A stretch of DNA of 32,315 bases from an uncultured Granulicella sp. (GCA_903932155.1 CAIZFH010000008.1:1-32315), one strand, 5' to 3'. Numbered from the stretch's first letter, positions 1-8,134 are shown. The notes: generated by a model not told the origin, from the sequence alone. Numbers and translations: made by a program.

Positions 1-1
1 C

Positions 2-583
2 AGCTCGGAGCCGCGCATGGGACCGGCGAGCCGGATGATCCTGGTGGCGGAGGCTGCGACTCCGGAGGAGACGAGAGTGGCGTCGGAGTACTTTGCATCG
101 CTGAAGCCGCGGAGGTGGATTCGGGTGGTGGAGACGGGCACTGTCCCGGTGACACGGCCTGCAGGGTGGATGCTGGTGGATGAGAGTGCGGGCGCTACCG
201 AACCGATCGGCGAACGCGTGATCGAGATTTCGGAGGATTTTAAACAGAGCGAACTGCGTAATCCGACATCCGGTTTCGTCGCGTATGTACCGAGAGGAAG
301 CCTGAAGGCGGGAGAGATGTTGGTGAGGACCGGTGGTCACGGAAGGATTATGGCTTGCGCTGTGTGCCATGGGCAGAATCTGAAGGGGCATTACATGAAG
401 GGGATGGGGGATGTACCGCCGATCGCCGGACGCTCTCCAAGCCAGATGGCGCGGCAGTTGATCGACTTTCGGAGTGGGGCGCGCCAGGGGACGAACTCGG
501 CCCAGATGAGGGTGCTGGCGAGCAAACTGAGCAACGTGGATATTGTGGCGATCACCGGGTATCTTGCGTCGCTCAATCCCTAG
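2..583 (+). CDS. c-type cytochrome, C-terminal part (5' end outside window)
   Basis: The reading frame is open from the first bases of the window and ends at TAG 581-583, so the ATG at 17 is probably internal. A CxxCH haem-binding motif (CAVCH, near residue 120 counted from that ATG) is followed by a typical class I cytochrome c ending, with a Met-containing segment (QMRVLASKL) that could supply the sixth ligand and a final helix (IVAITGYLASL). About 110 residues precede the CxxCH, which fits a two-domain cytochrome whose first haem domain lies upstream of the window. It should act in the periplasm as an electron carrier. The exact partner cannot be told from the sequence. Confidence is high for a cytochrome c domain and low for the specific family. 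Confidence 0.8.
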   Translation, partial: SSEPRMGPASRMILVAEAATPEETRVASEYFASLKPRRWIRVVETGTVPVTRPAGWMLVDESAGATEPIGERVIEISEDFKQSELRNPTSGFVAYVPRGSLKAGEMLVRTGGHGRIMACAVCHGQNLKGHYMKGMGDVPPIAGRSPSQMARQLIDFRSGARQGTNSAQMRVLASKLSNVDIVAITGYLASLNP

Positions 584-655
584 AGCAAGGTGATTCCGAG
601 AGGTGCGGGGGTGTGATCGGGTTCGCACCTCTGCCGTCTGCGGAAGGCGTGTAAC

Positions 656-877
656 CCTGGCCAACACCAAGCGATCCTCGATTGTGAGACCTGGGATAAG
701 GTACAAGCGCTGCTGGTCGCGAACCGCCAAGCGCGGCAAACGAAACCCGACTTTTCAGGCTTTTCAAACCAGTCTATGACTAACACTCACATTGGGTCAG
801 AAATACTGGGCAGACCAAGGTTGGTCTGCCCGATCTTTTGTACCAGTTTGAGTGTTAGTGTAGCGCAGCTAGCATGA
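656..877 (+). pseudogene. Serine site-specific recombinase remnant (C-terminal piece)
   Basis: Read in the frame of position 656, the segment gives PGQHQAILDCETWDKVQALL followed by VANRQARQTKPDFSGFS. This matches the linker of large serine recombinases just after the Recombinase domain (typically PGxHxxIVDxExWxxVQxxL). The catalytic resolvase domain and most of the Recombinase domain are missing, and no plausible start codon precedes it. From about codon 45 the frame runs into a palindromic sequence and stops at TGA 875-877. A second, diverged copy of the tail lies at 25772-25842. The remnant suggests that an integrative element once occupied or bordered this locus. The family assignment comes from motif recall, not a search. 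Confidence 0.65.
779..858. repeat. Nested 80-bp imperfect palindrome
   Basis: Outer arms ACTAACACTCA (779-789) and TGAGTGTTAGT (848-858) are exact reverse complements. Inner arms GGGCAGACCAA (808-818) and TTGGTCTGCCC (821-831) are also exact. The stretches between them are similar in inverted orientation. The inner hairpin is followed by GATCTTTT, so it could act as a weak terminator. The whole looks more like two inverted copies of one element end joined tail to tail. Related sequence lies at 22171-22207 and 25814-25895. Confidence 0.75.
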
Positions 878-1172
878 ACGAGGCGGCCAATTTCACTGCG
901 GGTCCAGCTCAGCCAGTTTCCTCGAGCAGTCTGAACTGGATGGAATCGTCCTTCTATTCGCCCCAACTACATGAAGTGGTGCAAAGCGGCGTCTAAGGGT
1001 ATGATCTGCACGTATAAGTAGGTGCGTGGGAAAAGGGAGCACAGATCCCCCACGATAGAACTAGAGATGCCGAGGCATGACGCTTAGCTCTCTTGCCGCG
1101 TTGCGGCAGCTAATGCAAGACGGTGATCGTGGCTCAGTATTAATACCAAATTCATAACCGAGGAAAGTGCAA
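878..1172. other. Intergenic stretch upstream of apbE
   Basis: No gene was recognised in these 295 bases. The only clear signal is at the right end, where GAGGA (1160-1164) precedes ATG 1173 by 8 nt and serves as the ribosome-binding site of apbE. The promoter presumably lies in this stretch, but no confident -35/-10 pair was seen. Confidence 0.5.
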
Positions 1173-2384
1173 ATGTACAATTCCAGCTCCCGCTTCTGGA
1201 AGATGGCTTCTTGTCTTCCTTTGGCCACGGCCGCGTTCAGTTTGTCGGCACAACAACCAGTGTATCTGCCTGTTGACTCTGGACAGCACGAGACTGGCAT
1301 ATGGACCTTCCACCAGGAGCACATCCTAGGGACCTCGTTGGAGTTCAGTGTGAGGGCGGCGAATCTGTCCGAGGCTGAGAGGGCCGAAGCTGCGGTGCTT
1401 GCGGTGTTCGACCACGACGACGCTCTCCTCAGCACATGGCGTGTGGACAGCGAAGTCTCTCGATGGGCGAAGACCCGTTTTGAGCCGGTCACCGTCTCCC
1501 CCGAGCTCTTCGAGGTTCTTGCCGCCTTCGATAGCTGGCGCGAACGCACTGGTGGTGCTCTGGATGCCTCAGTAGAAGCTGCCACGCGGCTTTGGCGCAG
1601 CACGACAGCGGAAGACCGTGTTCCTTCGGACCGCGAAATCGCAGTCGCGATCGAGGCCATGCAGCAGCCACATTGGACGCTGAACCGTGAACATCGGACT
1701 GCAACGCGTCTCAGCGATGTTCCGCTCGCCCTGGCCTCGTTCACTAAAAGCTACATCAGTTCGCACGCTGCCGATGCCGCGCTCAAGGCGGGCGCCACGG
1801 GGATCATGTTGAACGTCGGCGGTGATGTCATCGTTCGCGGCAACCTCACTCAACTGGTTGCGGTAGCCGACCCACTTGCGGATTCGGAGAACGATCCCGC
1901 CATGGAACACGTCGTCGTTCGCGACCGTGCGGTTGCGACCAGCGGATCATACCGTCGCGGATTCGAGCTCGCCGCAGCAACACGAACGCATGCTCCTCAG
2001 TTTTCGCATCTCATCGATCCGCGTACAGCGCAACCTGCGAGTCACGTGCTCTCCTCGACGGTGATCGCGCGAGACGCTGTAACTGCCGGCGCACTGGCCA
2101 CAGCTTTTTCTATCCTTCCCGTAGACGAGAGCCGCAAGCTTGCTGCTTCAGTACCTGATCTGCAATACCTGCTAGTGCTGGCCGGCGGCGAACAGATCAG
2201 GAGCGCGAGTTGGCCTCAGGCTCCAGGCTTTCGCCCGGCTGCATTCGCCCCCTTCACATCCGCAGTGCCAAGCACCGGTCTTTGGAATCCAGCCTTTGAG
2301 CTGATCCTTGACCTTACCCTGCCTCGAATTGACGACTTCCGCTATCGTCGCCCTTACGTGGCGGTCTGGATTGAAGATGCCTAA
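1173..2384 (+). CDS. apbE: FAD:protein FMN transferase (ApbE), N-terminal portion of an ApbE-DUF2271 fusion
   Basis: ApbE enzymes attach FMN from FAD covalently to Thr/Ser of extracytoplasmic redox proteins. The start is ATG 1173, with GAGGA 8 nt upstream; GTG 1167 is an alternative. A signal peptide occupies roughly residues 8-28 (MASCLPLATAAFSLSAQQ). Family motifs include HILGTSLEFSV (near 50), TKSYISSHAADAAL and LNVGGDVIVRG in the middle, and HLIDPRTAQPASHV then DAVTAGALATAFSIL toward the end. The ORF stops at TAA 2382-2384, but the same frame continues without further stops as a DUF2271 domain to 2738, giving 522 codons in all. The ApbE catalytic part is complete, so this product may still be active. 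It forms an operon with the PepSY-type gene that follows. Confidence 0.85.
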   Translation: MYNSSSRFWKMASCLPLATAAFSLSAQQPVYLPVDSGQHETGIWTFHQEHILGTSLEFSVRAANLSEAERAEAAVLAVFDHDDALLSTWRVDSEVSRWAKTRFEPVTVSPELFEVLAAFDSWRERTGGALDASVEAATRLWRSTTAEDRVPSDREIAVAIEAMQQPHWTLNREHRTATRLSDVPLALASFTKSYISSHAADAALKAGATGIMLNVGGDVIVRGNLTQLVAVADPLADSENDPAMEHVVVRDRAVATSGSYRRGFELAAATRTHAPQFSHLIDPRTAQPASHVLSSTVIARDAVTAGALATAFSILPVDESRKLAASVPDLQYLLVLAGGEQIRSASWPQAPGFRPAAFAPFTSAVPSTGLWNPAFELILDLTLPRIDDFRYRRPYVAVWIEDA

Positions 2385-2738
2385 CACCTTCCTGTACGCA
2401 CGCTGGCGCTCTGGTCGGAGAAGCCTCGCTATCTCACCGACCTAAGACAGTGGTATCGCGACAACCAGCTGCTCGCCGAGGGGACAGATGTCTGGCGGAC
2501 GCTATCGTCGGCAACTCGTCCTCCGGGCAGCTACTCCTTGACCTGGGATGGCAAGGACAACGGAGGTAAGTTAGTGAAGGCTGGCAAGTACACGGTCTGC
2601 ATTGAAGCTGCCCGAGAACACGGCGGTTACGACATACAGCGTCAGGAACTTAGCTTCGACAACAACAACCCGCAGCAGGTAACACTGCCTGCGGCCAGGG
2701 AACTGGGAGCCGTCACACTTGACTACCGTAAACGCTAA
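2385..2738 (+). pseudogene. DUF2271 domain cut off from apbE by an in-frame TAA
   Basis: This is the same reading frame as apbE. The codons directly after the stop read HLPVRTLALWSEKPRYLTDL, then GSYSLTWDGKDNGGK and end VTLDYRKR. That is a DUF2271 domain, and the protein just before the stop (RRPYVAVWIEDA) is its beginning, so the stop falls inside the domain. The only internal ATG (2538) lies in the middle of the domain without a convincing ribosome-binding site, so independent translation is unlikely. DUF2271 proteins are often found with ApbE and PepSY-type membrane proteins. The gene is either recently inactivated at its C-terminus or affected by a sequencing error or readthrough. Confidence 0.75.
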
Positions 2739-3354
2739 AGCAGCAGACTGGCGTGCGTCCCTTCGGCGGAAATCCGCGAAAACCGCACGCTGGCTGCACA
2801 TCTACCTTTCCATGGTGAGCTTCGGTATCGTGCTGTTCTTTGCAGTGACGGGGCTAACCCTTAACCATCCGGACTGGTTCGCAGGCTCGGTCAAAACCAG
2901 GCAGAGCCAGGGATCCGTCGATCCCGCACTGCTGCAACCATCCGGAGCAACCGAACCGGACACGGGCGGCCTGGTCAAGAGCCTGCGCACACGCGAGCAC
3001 CTTCACGGCACGGTAGCGGCAGATGACCTCCGCGTCGACGACAGTGAGATTAGTTTCTCGTACAAAGCTCCGGGGTACAGCGCCGACGTCATCATCGATC
3101 GCCAGCAGGGAACTTACTCCGTAACCGAGGTGCGTAACGGCTTCGTCGCGGTACTCAACGATTTGCACAAAGGCCGCGATTCCGGCAAAGCCTGGGGCTG
3201 GATGATCGACGTGTCAGCGGTCCTTCTGACACTCGTGTCTCTGACTGGCCTCATCATCCTTTGGTTCATCTACAAGCGTCGCACTTCAGGGCTGCCGATC
3301 GGGGTCGTGGGCGCGTCATTATGCCTGCTCGCCTATGAAATATTTGTCCCATAA
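2719..3354 (+). CDS. PepSY-associated transmembrane protein
   Basis: The gene starts at TTG 2719, overlapping the end of the DUF2271 frame by 20 nt, so the two are translationally linked. The N-terminal part has a cytoplasmic basic stretch (LRRKSAKTARWLHIYL) and a membrane helix (SFGIVLFFAVTGLTLNH). A soluble PepSY-like domain of about 110 residues follows. A second helix (WGWMIDVSAVLLTLVSLTG) sits directly after HKGRDSGKA, and a third hydrophobic segment lies near the C-terminus. The HxxL.M and LTGLxLNHP pattern is typical of PepSY-associated TM proteins. In flavinylated electron-transfer systems such proteins pass electrons between the membrane and periplasmic flavoproteins. That role is inferred from the apbE-DUF2271 neighbour. 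At 211 residues it is within the usual range. Confidence 0.8.
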   Translation: MTTVNAKAADWRASLRRKSAKTARWLHIYLSMVSFGIVLFFAVTGLTLNHPDWFAGSVKTRQSQGSVDPALLQPSGATEPDTGGLVKSLRTREHLHGTVAADDLRVDDSEISFSYKAPGYSADVIIDRQQGTYSVTEVRNGFVAVLNDLHKGRDSGKAWGWMIDVSAVLLTLVSLTGLIILWFIYKRRTSGLPIGVVGASLCLLAYEIFVP

Positions 3355-3565
3355 TGCAGAGGCGTGATCACACGACGGTGCAGGGACGTCGTACGGCGTA
3401 AGTTGCGAGTGCCATCGGGTCAACCAGTCTGATGGAGGATCATTTCCGTCCTGCCGGCCGCCGGGCCGGAGTCACCAAGCAGTTGACCTGGAAGATGTTT
3501 AGAACCTCAATCGCCACCCAACTGAGGCGAATGGGGAGAACATCAGCCATCAATTTTCTCAAATG

Positions 3566-5902
3566 CTATTCCAGCACTACCACCTCGTGGTCCAGGACAG
3601 ACTTCACCTCAAACTGGACCCAACCGCCCTGTTGGCGCACCGGCACAACTGTTGCAGCCGATACAGTCAGGAGGACCCGCCTCCAGGTCACATCTTCAGG
3701 AACCTTCATCCTCACAGTTAAAGGTCCCACCGGAATAAGCTCTTCAACCGGAGCCCGCCAGGTCCCTGCGCTGGTCAGATTTACAAGGTGCAGCACGAGA
3801 CGATCACGTTGGCGATAAAGATGACAGTCGATCAGTCCCGGTCCCTTCACCTCGAGCGGAATTGTGTCCTTAGCAGCCCAGCGCACCAGGTTCCGAAGTA
3901 GGTCCCCATGGTCGGGAATGTTCCCCTGTTCATAGCGACGATCAATGTCGGCCGGCAAATAGGCGATTCGAGCCCCTTGCTGCTCTCGGACGATTAAGCC
4001 AGGAATCTCAGTGCGCGGCGTCCGCATCCAGGAGTTCTCCGGCGGGTTCGTCGGAAATACCGGGACAAACGTCAACAGTACAGTCGAGTCCTGCGCCGGC
4101 TTCACCTCATGAAGTACGCCGCCAAACGTCAGGATATTGGTCCCTTCGAAACCCCGCAGCACCGGATGTCTCGCTGCCGACGTGGCGGGCTCGTCTCCAT
4201 GCCGCGGACCATCTACATCACGTCCCACGTCCGGGGTCAAACGCAGATAGCTATGGTCGGTACCAGAAGCACTGCGGGGACCGACCCGCCTCCCTGTGTA
4301 TTTCGCCCCAAAGATGTCGCCAAGGGCAAAGTCGGGTCTGCGGTCGCCATACTCGTCATAGAGGCTAGTCTCGTCCGTAGCAACCAGCGATCCCCCCTTA
4401 CTAACAAATCGCCGCACCGATTCCACCTGTGCATTGGACATGGCTGCCAGGTTTGGCAGGAGCAACAGCGAAAGCTTGTTTGCGTCGCGATCGATATTGT
4501 CGGCATGCACCGCAATGTAGGGTATGCGAGCGCGGATGAGTGCCTGGGTAATGCCATTGTAAGGAGCAAGGGCCAGGTAATTGCCGTCGTCCCGGCCGTA
4601 CCACTCGAAGTTGCGCTCCGAATAAACAATGCCGACCGTGGCAATCGGCTCGCGATTGATCAAATACTGTTGGTGCTTTGCATGCCATTGAAAAAAGGGC
4701 TCGGTGACAAGAAACTGGCGCCGATCCTCCTGATAGCCGCCCACATGATGCCACCACGGCGCAATGCCGCCTGCGACGCCTTCCACCATCCACATACGAA
4801 CCTCTGGAATAGGGCGCGCGGCCTTTCGCGGTCCATAGGTCGCCATACTTTCCGGCGCAATCTTATCCCAGCCGCCCAGCCCATGGATTCGCTTGCCGGT
4901 ATCGCCATTCTCCTGAAATCCCCCGTTGACACCGGCCCGCCCCTGTTGGTCCAGCATGATAATGTCTGCACGCTCGCAGAGTTCTTTCATGTCCCTGAAG
5001 CTGCTGGCAGCCCCAACGAAGTTGCCGCTCAGCATGCCGCTCCAGATGCAGTCAGGACCGCCCGCAGCTTTGGTCGTATTGGTGAACAGGTCCCAGGTCT
5101 CCAGACGTCGCTTGTGGCTCCAATCAATCCACTGCCGATACACCGGATCATTCCAGTCCTTCTTGGTCGGCAAATCCTTTCCACTCGCCTGCCGGAATTT
5201 ACTCTTGCAGTTGACGCAGTAGCACATGCTATCCCGGCCCTGGCCCGCCCAGTGATTATCGGTAAATCCGTCGGGCTTCTCATGGGCGATAATCTCGCGC
5301 AGGATCTTGGGGATATATTCGTCGTAATAAGGGCCATTGATGCACGTTGTGTAGAGCACCACATCGTCGTCCTCTCCCGGAGCCACACCTACAGCCGGGT
5401 CGCCTCCCCGGCCCCCGGTACGATAGGGTCTTCCTTCGGCAGTCATCGCAAACCAGTCCGGATGCGCTTTGTAGAATGGTTCGAACGCACTCCCGCAATC
5501 CATGCGGGCGAAGACAGTTAACCCGTCCGCTCGAGCCGCCCTCACCAGATCCCCATAGAGATCTCCACCATTCAAGAACCTGGCTTGGTGATGAAGGGGA
5601 TCTTTGCTTGGATAGTAGGCAACTATCCCCCCGGCGTTGATGATGACCCCCTGAATCTGTGTGCGCTTCCAGTAGCCCCGCCACCATTGCATGTCGTAGT
5701 GCAGCGGGTCCTGTTCGTTCAGGTTGATCTGTCCCCATCGATAAGTTCGCTTATACCAGGGGCCACCTTTACTTTGTGCTGCTTGGCCATGCGCCTCACC
5801 AGGCATAAGGCCACCCACACTCGCGGCCAACGAGGCTGCTGCTGTCATCTTCAGAAAATCTCGGCGTGACTCCAATTCGATACTCTTCTTCACTGAATTC
5901 AC
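3566..5902 (-). CDS. Tat-exported GHL6-like glycoside hydrolase with C-terminal amidotransferase-like domain
   Basis: The GTG at 5900-5902 is chosen as start because AAGGAG lies 6 nt upstream; an in-frame TTG at 5921-5923 would place that ribosome-binding site inside the gene. A twin-arginine signal (ESRRDFLKM, then SLAASVGG) covers about residues 10-40. The catalytic part begins with RWGQINLNEQDPLHYD and is a TIM-barrel of the hypothetical glycosyl hydrolase 6 type. It has a CxCxxC cluster (MCYCVNCKSKF), as in related GH42-like enzymes. A beta-galactosidase trimerisation-like (GATase) domain follows (LLLPNLAAMSNAQVESVRRF), then a beta-rich C-terminal region. The protein has 778 residues. It faces the apbE operon tail to tail. 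The substrate is unknown, though the neighbours suggest plant polysaccharide. Confidence 0.75.
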   Translation of the reverse strand: MNSVKKSIELESRRDFLKMTAAASLAASVGGLMPGEAHGQAAQSKGGPWYKRTYRWGQINLNEQDPLHYDMQWWRGYWKRTQIQGVIINAGGIVAYYPSKDPLHHQARFLNGGDLYGDLVRAARADGLTVFARMDCGSAFEPFYKAHPDWFAMTAEGRPYRTGGRGGDPAVGVAPGEDDDVVLYTTCINGPYYDEYIPKILREIIAHEKPDGFTDNHWAGQGRDSMCYCVNCKSKFRQASGKDLPTKKDWNDPVYRQWIDWSHKRRLETWDLFTNTTKAAGGPDCIWSGMLSGNFVGAASSFRDMKELCERADIIMLDQQGRAGVNGGFQENGDTGKRIHGLGGWDKIAPESMATYGPRKAARPIPEVRMWMVEGVAGGIAPWWHHVGGYQEDRRQFLVTEPFFQWHAKHQQYLINREPIATVGIVYSERNFEWYGRDDGNYLALAPYNGITQALIRARIPYIAVHADNIDRDANKLSLLLLPNLAAMSNAQVESVRRFVSKGGSLVATDETSLYDEYGDRRPDFALGDIFGAKYTGRRVGPRSASGTDHSYLRLTPDVGRDVDGPRHGDEPATSAARHPVLRGFEGTNILTFGGVLHEVKPAQDSTVLLTFVPVFPTNPPENSWMRTPRTEIPGLIVREQQGARIAYLPADIDRRYEQGNIPDHGDLLRNLVRWAAKDTIPLEVKGPGLIDCHLYRQRDRLVLHLVNLTSAGTWRAPVEELIPVGPLTVRMKVPEDVTWRRVLLTVSAATVVPVRQQGGWVQFEVKSVLDHEVVVLE

Positions 5903-6446
5903 GATCGACTCCTTCTTTCCCAATTTGAGAATCCTAATTCATCTCCAGAGAACTCAGCTTCACGGAATGAGCGTTTCAAATTGTCGCTAACGCCCCGTTT
6001 TTCGGAAACTCTAGAGCAAAACGGTTGCCGATCGCTTCCGAAAAGCCAACTTGAACGAAGCCGCTTTTAGAGCGGCGAACGATTCAGTGACTCTAGCAAG
6101 AACTGGCGTGGCGTTGTCCCGATGTTACCGATACCCCCGTTTTACGTGCGCTACGGCTGCAGCGGGTGGTGTAGCCGGAACCAGGGTAACTTCCGGATCG
6201 GCGACCAACCGCACAGAACAATCGATGAGTGCATCGTCCCGAAGCCGCCAAGTAGCTAGTTTTGGGCGGAGCAGGTCCGTATGACTGAAACCGGGTCACG
6301 CGACAAGTGGTGCAAGATCCATTGAGGCGGCTAAGCAAATCCCGCCCAATTCGCATTAGTGTGGACAACAAGCCTCCGGCAGCTGATCATCAGAAGTCGG
6401 ACCTGAGATCACTCGGCCCAGACCCCCAGTCCTAAGGATTCTGCTG
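5903..6446. other. Divergent intergenic region between two glycosidase genes
   Basis: No gene could be supported in this 544-base stretch; short ORFs on both strands resemble no family I know. It separates the divergently transcribed GHL6-like gene and GH28 gene, so both promoters should lie here. AGCAAAACGGTTGCCGAT near 6014 resembles half of a LacI-family operator, but no symmetric partner is clear. AAGGA (6435-6439) serves as ribosome-binding site for the gene at 6447. Confidence 0.4.
5909..5914 (-). promoter_or_regulatory. Ribosome-binding site deciding the GHL6-like gene start
   Basis: Reads AAGGAG on the minus strand, six bases before GTG 5900-5902. It supports that GTG over the upstream in-frame TTG. 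Confidence 0.65.
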
Positions 6447-7733
6447 ATGCCTATCGAGCTCTACTCCCGCCGCCGCTTCAACTCCCTCCTCGCCTCGACT
6501 CCTCTCTGGCCGCTGGCCGCGAAAGCCTTTGCCGCGTCCACTCGCGAGCTCCTCATTACCAAGTCCGGCGCGGTCGCCGACGACTTCACCGTCAACACCA
6601 AGGCCATCCAGACTGCCATCGATCAGCTTGCCGCCAAGGGCGGCGGCACCCTTGTCATCCCCAAGGGCGTCTTCGTCTCCGGCGCTCTCTTCTTCAAACC
6701 GAAGGTCAACCTTCGCCTCACCGAAGGGGCCGTCCTGAAGTGTTCCACCGACCTCTCGAACTTCCCCGCGCAGCGCACCCGCATCGAAGGCCACTTCATG
6801 GACAACTTCACCCCTGCCTTCATCAACGCGAAGAACTGCGACGGATTCCAACTGACGGGCGATGGCACCCTCGACGGCGCCGGCATGCCGATCTGGGAGC
6901 TCTTCTTTAAGAATCGAGCCGAAAACAGAGGCTTTACGAACACCGGCATGCCCCGCGCCCGGCTCGCGCTCATCGAAGGCTCGAAGGACGTCAAGATCGA
7001 AGACATCACCTTCAAGGACTCGCAGTTCTGGAACTGCCATCTCTACAACAACGACGGCGTTCTGGTGCATAACGTCCACTTCCAGGTGCCCGACGACTAC
7101 CGGCAGGCGCCCAGCACCGACGGCATCGACATCGACAGTTCCCGCAATGTCACCGTCGATAGCTGCGTCTTCTCTGTCACCGACGACTGTATTGCCTGCA
7201 AAGGCTCCAAGGGTCCTCACGCCATGGAGGACAAGGACAGCCCGGCCGTCGAGCACATCCGCGTCCGCAACTGCACCTTCAAGCGCGGCGGCGGCGTTCT
7301 GACCTGCGGCAGCGAGGCCACCATTGTCCGCGATGTCATCGCGGAAGACTGCAAGATCACTGGCGGCGTCCGAGTCGCAACCCTGAAGCTGCGCCCTGAC
7401 ACCCCCCAGCATTACGAGGACATCACCTTCCGCAACATTACCTCCGAAGGCCCATCGAGCGGCATCATCAACATGGCGCCGTGGACGCAGTATTTCGATC
7501 TCCAGGGCATGGAGCCGCCCAAGTCCATCGTCAAGAACATCAACTTCATCGGCATCAAGGGCACGTACACCTCCTTCGGCTCCATCAGGCCCAACCCCGG
7601 CCAGACCGACATCAGCAACATCCTCTTCAAGGATTTCGACGCCACCATCAAGAACGACAAGCTCAGCACCACCGGCGTCACCGACCTCAAGTTCGAAAAC
7701 GTCATCGTCAACGGAAAGCCCTACACCGTTTGA
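6447..7733 (+). CDS. GH28-family (polygalacturonase-like) exported protein
   Basis: The start is ATG 6447 with AAGGA 8 nt before it. The N-terminus (SRRRFNSLLASTPLWPLAAKAFA) is a Tat/Sec signal. The rest is a right-handed beta-helix of the GH28/pectate-lyase superfold: an opening turn FTVNTKAIQTAIDQLAAKGG, GGTLVIPKGVFVSG, and a catalytic-site region with STDGIDID (D225, D228) and TDDC (D246, D247). In polygalacturonases the corresponding blocks are NTDGID, G(D/Q)DD, GHG and RIK. Here the Asp residues are kept, but the GHG histidine block reads GGVLTCGSE and RIK reads ATLK, so substrate or mechanism probably differs from classical endo-polygalacturonase. It would act outside the cytoplasm. The protein has 428 residues, a normal length. 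Confidence 0.8.
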   Translation: MPIELYSRRRFNSLLASTPLWPLAAKAFAASTRELLITKSGAVADDFTVNTKAIQTAIDQLAAKGGGTLVIPKGVFVSGALFFKPKVNLRLTEGAVLKCSTDLSNFPAQRTRIEGHFMDNFTPAFINAKNCDGFQLTGDGTLDGAGMPIWELFFKNRAENRGFTNTGMPRARLALIEGSKDVKIEDITFKDSQFWNCHLYNNDGVLVHNVHFQVPDDYRQAPSTDGIDIDSSRNVTVDSCVFSVTDDCIACKGSKGPHAMEDKDSPAVEHIRVRNCTFKRGGGVLTCGSEATIVRDVIAEDCKITGGVRVATLKLRPDTPQHYEDITFRNITSEGPSSGIINMAPWTQYFDLQGMEPPKSIVKNINFIGIKGTYTSFGSIRPNPGQTDISNILFKDFDATIKNDKLSTTGVTDLKFENVIVNGKPYTV

Positions 7734-7891
7734 GGCAGGTGATCGCCTAGCCGGACGCACAACGCAGTCGGTCCGAGAGAGCAGCATCGCCTCGCTCCAA
7801 TCCGGTATTCTCCCAACAAATCTGCCCCAAATTTGGCTCATCCGGTCGCAGTATATTCGTGGTTTTGATTCACGGAGGTTCGCTTGACTTC

Positions 7892-8134
7892 ATGGCTGGG
7901 CAGAGCGGAAATGGAATTGCCGCGAGAAGGCAAGTCAATGAAAAAAATAAGATAGCCAAAACAAAACTCACCAAACGTGAGGCTGTTGACTGGCTTTTGA
8001 CACAGTTGCCGACGATGGATCGGGAGGCGCTACTAAAGCTTTGGCAAGATCTGTTCGGCCGAATGCCCGGCCCGGATTTGTATAGAACAACACTGATTCC
8101 GATCCTGGCCTATCGCATTCAGGAGTCCGCTTAG
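7892..8134 (+). pseudogene. DUF2924 protein, truncated
   Basis: The 80-residue product carries LTKREAVDWLLTQLPTMDRE, then ALLKLWQDLFGRMPGPDL and LIPILAYRIQE. This is the N-terminal half of DUF2924 (consensus: L..LP.L.R..L..LWQ.LFGR.PP...S...LI..LAYRIQE). Full members are roughly twice as long, with a conserved C-terminal part (R.W.G..H.V.V) that is absent here. DUF2924 genes usually sit beside large serine recombinases in integrative elements, so this is probably a companion of the recombinase remnants at 656 and 25772. The start is uncertain: ATG 7892 or GTG 7859. Confidence 0.6.

Noticed and set aside
2538-2738. Independent small gene starting at ATG 2538
   Set aside because: It begins in the middle of the DUF2271 domain whose first part lies in the same frame before and after the apbE stop.
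4109-5521. 470-codon plus-strand ORF opposite the GHL6-like gene
   Set aside because: Shadow of a well-supported glycosidase gene on the other strand; no family motifs and no good ribosome-binding site.
6432-7841. 469-codon minus-strand ORF opposite the GH28 gene
   Set aside because: Val/Asp/Gly-rich composition typical of an antisense frame of a C-ending-codon gene; the plus strand encodes clear GH28 sequence.
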